The position numbers and the translations under genes were made by a program. DNA of 64,000 bases from Kushneria phyllosphaerae (GTDB taxonomy: Bacteria; Pseudomonadota; Gammaproteobacteria; Pseudomonadales; Halomonadaceae), in assembly GCF_900312995.1 (NCBI RefSeq), contig NZ_ONZI01000001.1, positions 62,001-126,000 of the forward strand, in the 5' to 3' direction. Positions within the stretch are counted from its first letter, which is position 1; the number at the start of each line of letters is the position of its first letter. Under the pieces are notes generated by a model. The model saw nothing but the letters and a program-made list of their open reading frames with translations. It was not told the DNA's origin and did no database searches. Shown here piece by piece: positions 60,707 through 64,000 of this stretch.

Positions 60707-61339
60707 ATGGCGCTGCAACTTGGCGATACTGCACCGGATTTCTCTCAGGACAGCACCGAGGGAGTGATCAATTTTCACGAGTGGCTGGGCGATAGCTGGG
60801 CGATTCTCTTCTCTCACCCCAAGGACTTCACACCGGTGTGCACTACCGAGCTGGGTGAAGTGGCCCGTCTGAAGCCCGAGTTCGACAAGCGCAACACCAA
60901 AGCCATTGGCCTGTCGGTTGACCCGATTGAAGACCACCACGCCTGGAAGGGCGACATCGAGGAAACTCAGGGCTGCGGGCTCAATTTCCCGCTGCTGGCC
61001 GACGCTGATCGCAGCATAAGCGAGAAGTACGGCATGATTCATCCCAATGCCAACGATACCCTGACGGTCCGTTCGGTCTTTGTCATCGACCCCAAAAAGA
61101 AGGTTCGTCTGACCCTGACCTATCCGGCCAGCGCCGGGCGCAACTTCCAGGAAATCCTGCGCGTGCTCGACAGCCTGCAGCTGACCGACAATGAAAAGGT
61201 CGCAACGCCTGTGAACTGGCAAAAGGGCGATGACGTCATCATCGTGCCGTCGCTGAGCAACGAAGAAGCCGCCAAGCTCTTCCCGCAGGGCTGGGACGAG
61301 AAAAAGCCCTACCTGCGCATGACCAAGCTCAACAAATAA
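60707..61339 (+). CDS. Peroxiredoxin, 1-Cys (Prx6) type
   Basis: This 210-residue protein reduces peroxides. The peroxidatic Cys45 is in the motif DFTPVCTTE, typical of the Prx6/AhpE-like group, and the length (about 210-220) and end (PYLRMTKL) fit the bacterial Prx6 proteins. The second Cys (QGCGLNF, about residue 89) is not at the position used by 2-Cys enzymes. It is cytoplasmic. A weak AAAGGAG ribosome site lies before the ATG. A strong terminator shared with wrbA follows. Confidence 0.94.
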   Translation: MALQLGDTAPDFSQDSTEGVINFHEWLGDSWAILFSHPKDFTPVCTTELGEVARLKPEFDKRNTKAIGLSVDPIEDHHAWKGDIEETQGCGLNFPLLADADRSISEKYGMIHPNANDTLTVRSVFVIDPKKKVRLTLTYPASAGRNFQEILRVLDSLQLTDNEKVATPVNWQKGDDVIIVPSLSNEEAAKLFPQGWDEKKPYLRMTKLNK

Positions 61340-61382
61340 GGCGCTGACAGTGCGGGCATGATCATGGCCCGCCTCACGCCAT

Positions 61383-61420
61383 AAAAAACGCCCGGCCATC
61401 ATCTGGTCGGGCGTTTTTTT
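61383..61420. terminator. Bidirectional terminator between peroxiredoxin and wrbA
   Basis: The stem AAAACGCCCG/CGGGCGTTTT with an inner GCC-GGT segment has an A-run on the left and seven T residues on the right, so it ends both convergent genes. Confidence 0.9.
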
Positions 61421-61453
61421 GATCACGTTGTCTGGCCAGGGAAGATCGCTACA

Positions 61454-62062
61454 TTACAGCACCTGCGCGGTCAGCTTTTTGGCAAAGCCTGCCACGTACT
61501 CTCCTTGGAAGCGGGCAATTTTCAGCTCGCGCGCGCTGGGCTGACGCGAACCGTCCCCGCCGGCCAGCGTCGAGGCGCCGTAAGGGGTGCCGCCGCTCAC
61601 TTCAGAGATATCGAACTGCTCCTCGACCCCATAGCCGATCGGCACGATCACCATCCCGTGGTGTGCCAGCGTTGTCCAGCTCGAGGTGATGGTCATCTCC
61701 TCGCCACCGCCGGTACCGGTGGAAGTAAAGACACTGGCCAGCTTGCCGCGCAGGGCACCTTTCGCCCATAGCCCACCGGTCTGGTCCAGAAAGGTGCGCA
61801 TCTGCCCGGCCATGTTGCCATAACGGGTCGGCGTACCAAGGATAATGGCATCATAGTCGACAAGTTCGGACGGCTCGGCCACCGGGGCGGTCTGATCCAC
61901 CTTGCCACCGGCCTGTTTGAAGGCTTCCTCACTCATGGTCTCGGGCACCCGCTTGATGGTGACTTCGGTGCCGGACACCGAGCGCGCGCCCTCGGCGACC
62001 GCTTCGGCCATGGTTTCGATATGGCCATACATCGAGTAATACAGTACCAGTACGCGTGACAT
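61454..62062 (-). CDS. wrbA: NAD(P)H:quinone oxidoreductase WrbA
   Basis: This 202-residue flavoprotein begins with the flavodoxin-like FMN loop [20 protein letters not shown] and continues with the WrbA signatures [20 protein letters not shown] and [11 protein letters not shown]. It reduces quinones by two electrons and protects against redox stress. Length matches E. coli WrbA (about 198). The start at 62062 has GGAGG at the right distance; an ATG at 62080 is also in frame but lies before this ribosome site. It is convergent with the peroxiredoxin gene. Confidence 0.96.
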   Translation of the reverse strand: MSRVLVLYYSMYGHIETMAEAVAEGARSVSGTEVTIKRVPETMSEEAFKQAGGKVDQTAPVAEPSELVDYDAIILGTPTRYGNMAGQMRTFLDQTGGLWAKGALRGKLASVFTSTGTGGGEEMTITSSWTTLAHHGMVIVPIGYGVEEQFDISEVSGGTPYGASTLAGGDGSRQPSARELKIARFQGEYVAGFAKKLTAQVL

Positions 62063-62314
62063 CGATGTTACCTCCCTCAAAAACGCTGAAATAAATGCAG
62101 CAGAATGCGCGCCGCTGAATCAGCCTGGCGCAACCATCGTCATACTGCCTGTTTTCCGGTTCATGACAAGCCATCCCTGCGCCACCTCCAGGGTATCGCC
62201 CAACGAGCCTTAAGCGCGTTTGAACACAAGACGTTGCGACCCGGCGGGATCATCGTATGCTGATGGGCACACGCCTCATTAATGCCGGGCGCCTACGCCT
62301 GTGGAAACCTGCCC

Positions 62315-63484
62315 ATGCTTGAGTCTCACGATGCCCGTCGCCCGCTGATCTGGCTGGCAGCGCTGATTCCCGTGGCACTGGCCCTGATCTTCTGGTGGTG
62401 GCTGGCGCGTGAGCGGGCGCCGGAGGATGCCGGCACCCCTTCTCCCATCGCCGTCGGTGTTGCCGAGGTCATCGAGCGCGACCTGAGGGCCACACTCAAT
62501 ACCGTGGGCGATGTCGAGGCTACCGACTCTATCGAGATCGCCTCGCTGGTCACCGAGCGCATCACCGGGCTGCACTTTGACAGCGGCGAGCGGGTCAACA
62601 AGGGCGATCTACTGATCCAGCTCGATGACCGCGCCGAGCAGCAGGGGCTGCGTGCCGCCCGCGTGATCGCCGAGCAGGAACAGCGCGAACTCGATCGTCT
62701 GCAACCGCTGGTGCGCCAGGGCTCGATTGCCACCCAGCAGGCGGATGCCCAGCGCAACCGGCTGGAAAGTGCCCGAATCGAGGCGGCCCGTCTCACCGCC
62801 GCGCTGGAAGAGCGCACCATCACCGCGCCGGTCAGCGGCCTCATGGGCCTGAGTCACTTGAGCGTCGGAGAGCTGATCAGCGCTGACACGCCGCTGGTCA
62901 CACTGGACAGCATTGACCGGGTACAGGTCGACTTCTCGCTGCCCGAGCGCGAGCTGCAGCGCGTCACCGAAGGCATGAGGGTCATGGCGCACTCGGTGGC
63001 CTGGCCGGGCCAGACCTTTCCCGGCGAGGTCACCACCATCGATCCGCGTCTGGATCGAGAGACGCGCACGCTCATGATCAGAGCCCGCTTTGACAATCCC
63101 GATCTGGCCCTGCGCCCGGGCATGCTGCTCGACATCGCCCTGCTTCTGCCTGCTCGGCAACGCCTGGTCGTACCGGAAACCGCCATCATGGGGGAGCGTG
63201 ATCGTCAGTGGGTCTATGTGGTGACCCAAACGGCAGAGGGTCATCGCGCCCACCGGGTCGAGATCAATGTTGTGGAGCGTGCCCCCGGCTGGGCCGCCAT
63301 CGAGACCACCAGTGAGGACAACTCGCTAAAGCCGGGCGCTTCGGTGGCCATCAGCGGCCTGCGTGACATCGGTGAGGATCGCGCTCTGGTGCTCGATGAG
63401 ACCGCCGCGCGTGATACCCACGCTCTGTTGGAAGCGCGTCCGGCCAACGAGCGCACCGCACCGTCGGAGACGCCCGCCCCATGA
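62315..63484 (+). CDS. RND efflux periplasmic adaptor (membrane fusion protein)
   Basis: This protein of about 389 residues is the periplasmic link of an RND efflux pump. It has an N-terminal membrane anchor (about residues 9-30), a lipoyl-type domain (GLHFDSGERVNKGDLLIQLD), a long coiled-coil hairpin (EQEQRELDRLQPLVRQGSIA, about residues 113-132), and the beta-barrel end RPGMLLDIALLLPARQRLV. No lipobox Cys is seen, so it is held by the helix. The RND pump gene starts inside its last codons (ATGA overlap). Confidence 0.93.
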   Translation: MLESHDARRPLIWLAALIPVALALIFWWWLARERAPEDAGTPSPIAVGVAEVIERDLRATLNTVGDVEATDSIEIASLVTERITGLHFDSGERVNKGDLLIQLDDRAEQQGLRAARVIAEQEQRELDRLQPLVRQGSIATQQADAQRNRLESARIEAARLTAALEERTITAPVSGLMGLSHLSVGELISADTPLVTLDSIDRVQVDFSLPERELQRVTEGMRVMAHSVAWPGQTFPGEVTTIDPRLDRETRTLMIRARFDNPDLALRPGMLLDIALLLPARQRLVVPETAIMGERDRQWVYVVTQTAEGHRAHRVEINVVERAPGWAAIETTSEDNSLKPGASVAISGLRDIGEDRALVLDETAARDTHALLEARPANERTAPSETPAP

Positions 63485-64000
63485 CCCTGACCGATCTTGC
63501 CGTGACACGACCGGTCGGCACCGTGGTCGTCTCCCTGCTGCTGGTGCTGTTTGGCGTGCTCGGCTTTCTGGATCTGCCCATCCGTGAATACCCCTCCATT
63601 GAGGAGCCGGAGGTGTCGGTCGAGATCGTCTGGCCCGGCGCCTCTGCAGCGGTGGTGGAATCGCGCGTCACCCAGACCATTGAAAACGTCGTTGCCGGCA
63701 TCGAAGGCGTGGTCAGCGTCGAATCGGAAAGTAACGATGGTGAATCCGAAGTTACGCTGACCTTTGCCAGCGATATTGATCTGGACACCGCCGCCAACGA
63801 CGTGCGCGATCAGGTCTCGCGGGTGGCCGACGCCCTGCCGACCGGCGCCGAGGCCCCGGAGATCAGCAAGGACCAGGGCGGTAGCGATACGCTCATGATC
63901 CTGTCGGTACAGACCGACCGAATGAGCGCCATGGCGCTGTCGGACTATGCCGACCGGTCGCTGCTGGATCGGTTCTCGACCATTGGCGGCGTCTCGCGCG
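63481..64000 (+). CDS. RND efflux pump inner-membrane protein, 5' part only
   Basis: The frame begins with ATG at 63481, overlapping the adaptor stop, and stays open to the window end, so only about 173 of the usual 1,000-plus residues are visible. The start MTLTDLAVTRPVGTVVVSLL is a typical RND N-terminal helix, and DLPIREYPSIEEPEVSVEIV and SESNDGESEVTLTFA are typical of the first periplasmic loop. With the adaptor it should pump drugs or other compounds out of the cell. The outer-membrane part would be coded outside the window or elsewhere. Confidence 0.93.
   Translation, partial: MTLTDLAVTRPVGTVVVSLLLVLFGVLGFLDLPIREYPSIEEPEVSVEIVWPGASAAVVESRVTQTIENVVAGIEGVVSVESESNDGESEVTLTFASDIDLDTAANDVRDQVSRVADALPTGAEAPEISKDQGGSDTLMILSVQTDRMSAMALSDYADRSLLDRFSTIGGVSR

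Overview
The window looks like chromosomal DNA from a high-GC, halophilic gammaproteobacterium, most likely of the Halomonadaceae (Halomonas/Kushneria type). Grounds are the gammaproteobacterial gene families (efeUOB, ntrBC-glnA, typA, ligB, dgt, PA0069-type radical SAM, monomeric isocitrate dehydrogenase), a BCCT osmolyte carrier, several sodium or cation symporters, and high GC with long antisense shadow ORFs. I saw no rRNA, tRNA, insertion sequence, prophage or CRISPR. The genus is an inference.

Layout. 0.2-4.3 kb: a DUF4235 membrane protein, two tandem carboxylesterase-like genes (the second has lost its catalytic Ser and His), a sodium/solute symporter with a small membrane partner, and a TraR/DksA zinc-finger protein. 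4.6-8.9 kb: an acid-type ferrous iron uptake operon, efeU-efeO-efeB plus a second M75 gene, behind a candidate Fur box. 8.9-13.7 kb: a MocR regulator divergent from a GNAT acetyltransferase, then PaiB-like, GST and MFS genes. 13.8-20 kb: a small exported protein, a LemA-TPM-TPM operon, a VTT membrane protein and monomeric NADP-isocitrate dehydrogenase. 20-22.2 kb: MAPEG protein, lipoprotein, EamA exporter. 22.2-27.1 kb: a beta-glucoside locus (LacI regulator, GPH symporter, cytoplasmic GH3) around a perfect palindromic operator. 27.1-31.8 kb: a radical SAM gene behind a strong LexA box, two oxidoreductases and a membrane diguanylate cyclase. 32-38.7 kb: outer-membrane barrel, YciH, YbaY-like lipoprotein, sirtuin, NERD-like membrane protein, MFS carrier, and a BCCT carrier behind a BetI-like inverted repeat.

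39-48 kb: a complete alpha-glucoside system, with LacI regulator, GH13 alpha-glucosidase, ABC importer (ATPase, two permeases, binding protein) and a divergent ScrY/LamB-like porin with a coiled-coil neck. The porin admits sugar, the binding protein and permeases import it, and the GH13 enzyme cleaves it in the cytoplasm. 48-50.4 kb: a dGTPase-like HD hydrolase and an oxaloacetate decarboxylase-type enzyme.

50.5-57.6 kb: the nitrogen-control block ntrC-ntrB, a DUF4124 gene, glnA, then divergent typA. Both ntrBC and glnA carry recognisable sigma-54 promoters, and NtrC sites lie upstream of each, so the circuit can be read from the DNA. 57.8-64 kb: a small membrane protein, an exported-type DNA ligase LigB, a 100-residue unknown protein, a 1-Cys peroxiredoxin, WrbA, and an RND efflux pair whose pump gene runs off the end of the window.

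I did not find a convincing wholly new multi-gene system. The best leads are local: a pseudoenzyme next to its active paralogue, an EfeO whose HxxE motif is lost next to an M75 protein that keeps it, a NERD-like protein with lost nuclease residues, and several clear but untested operators.
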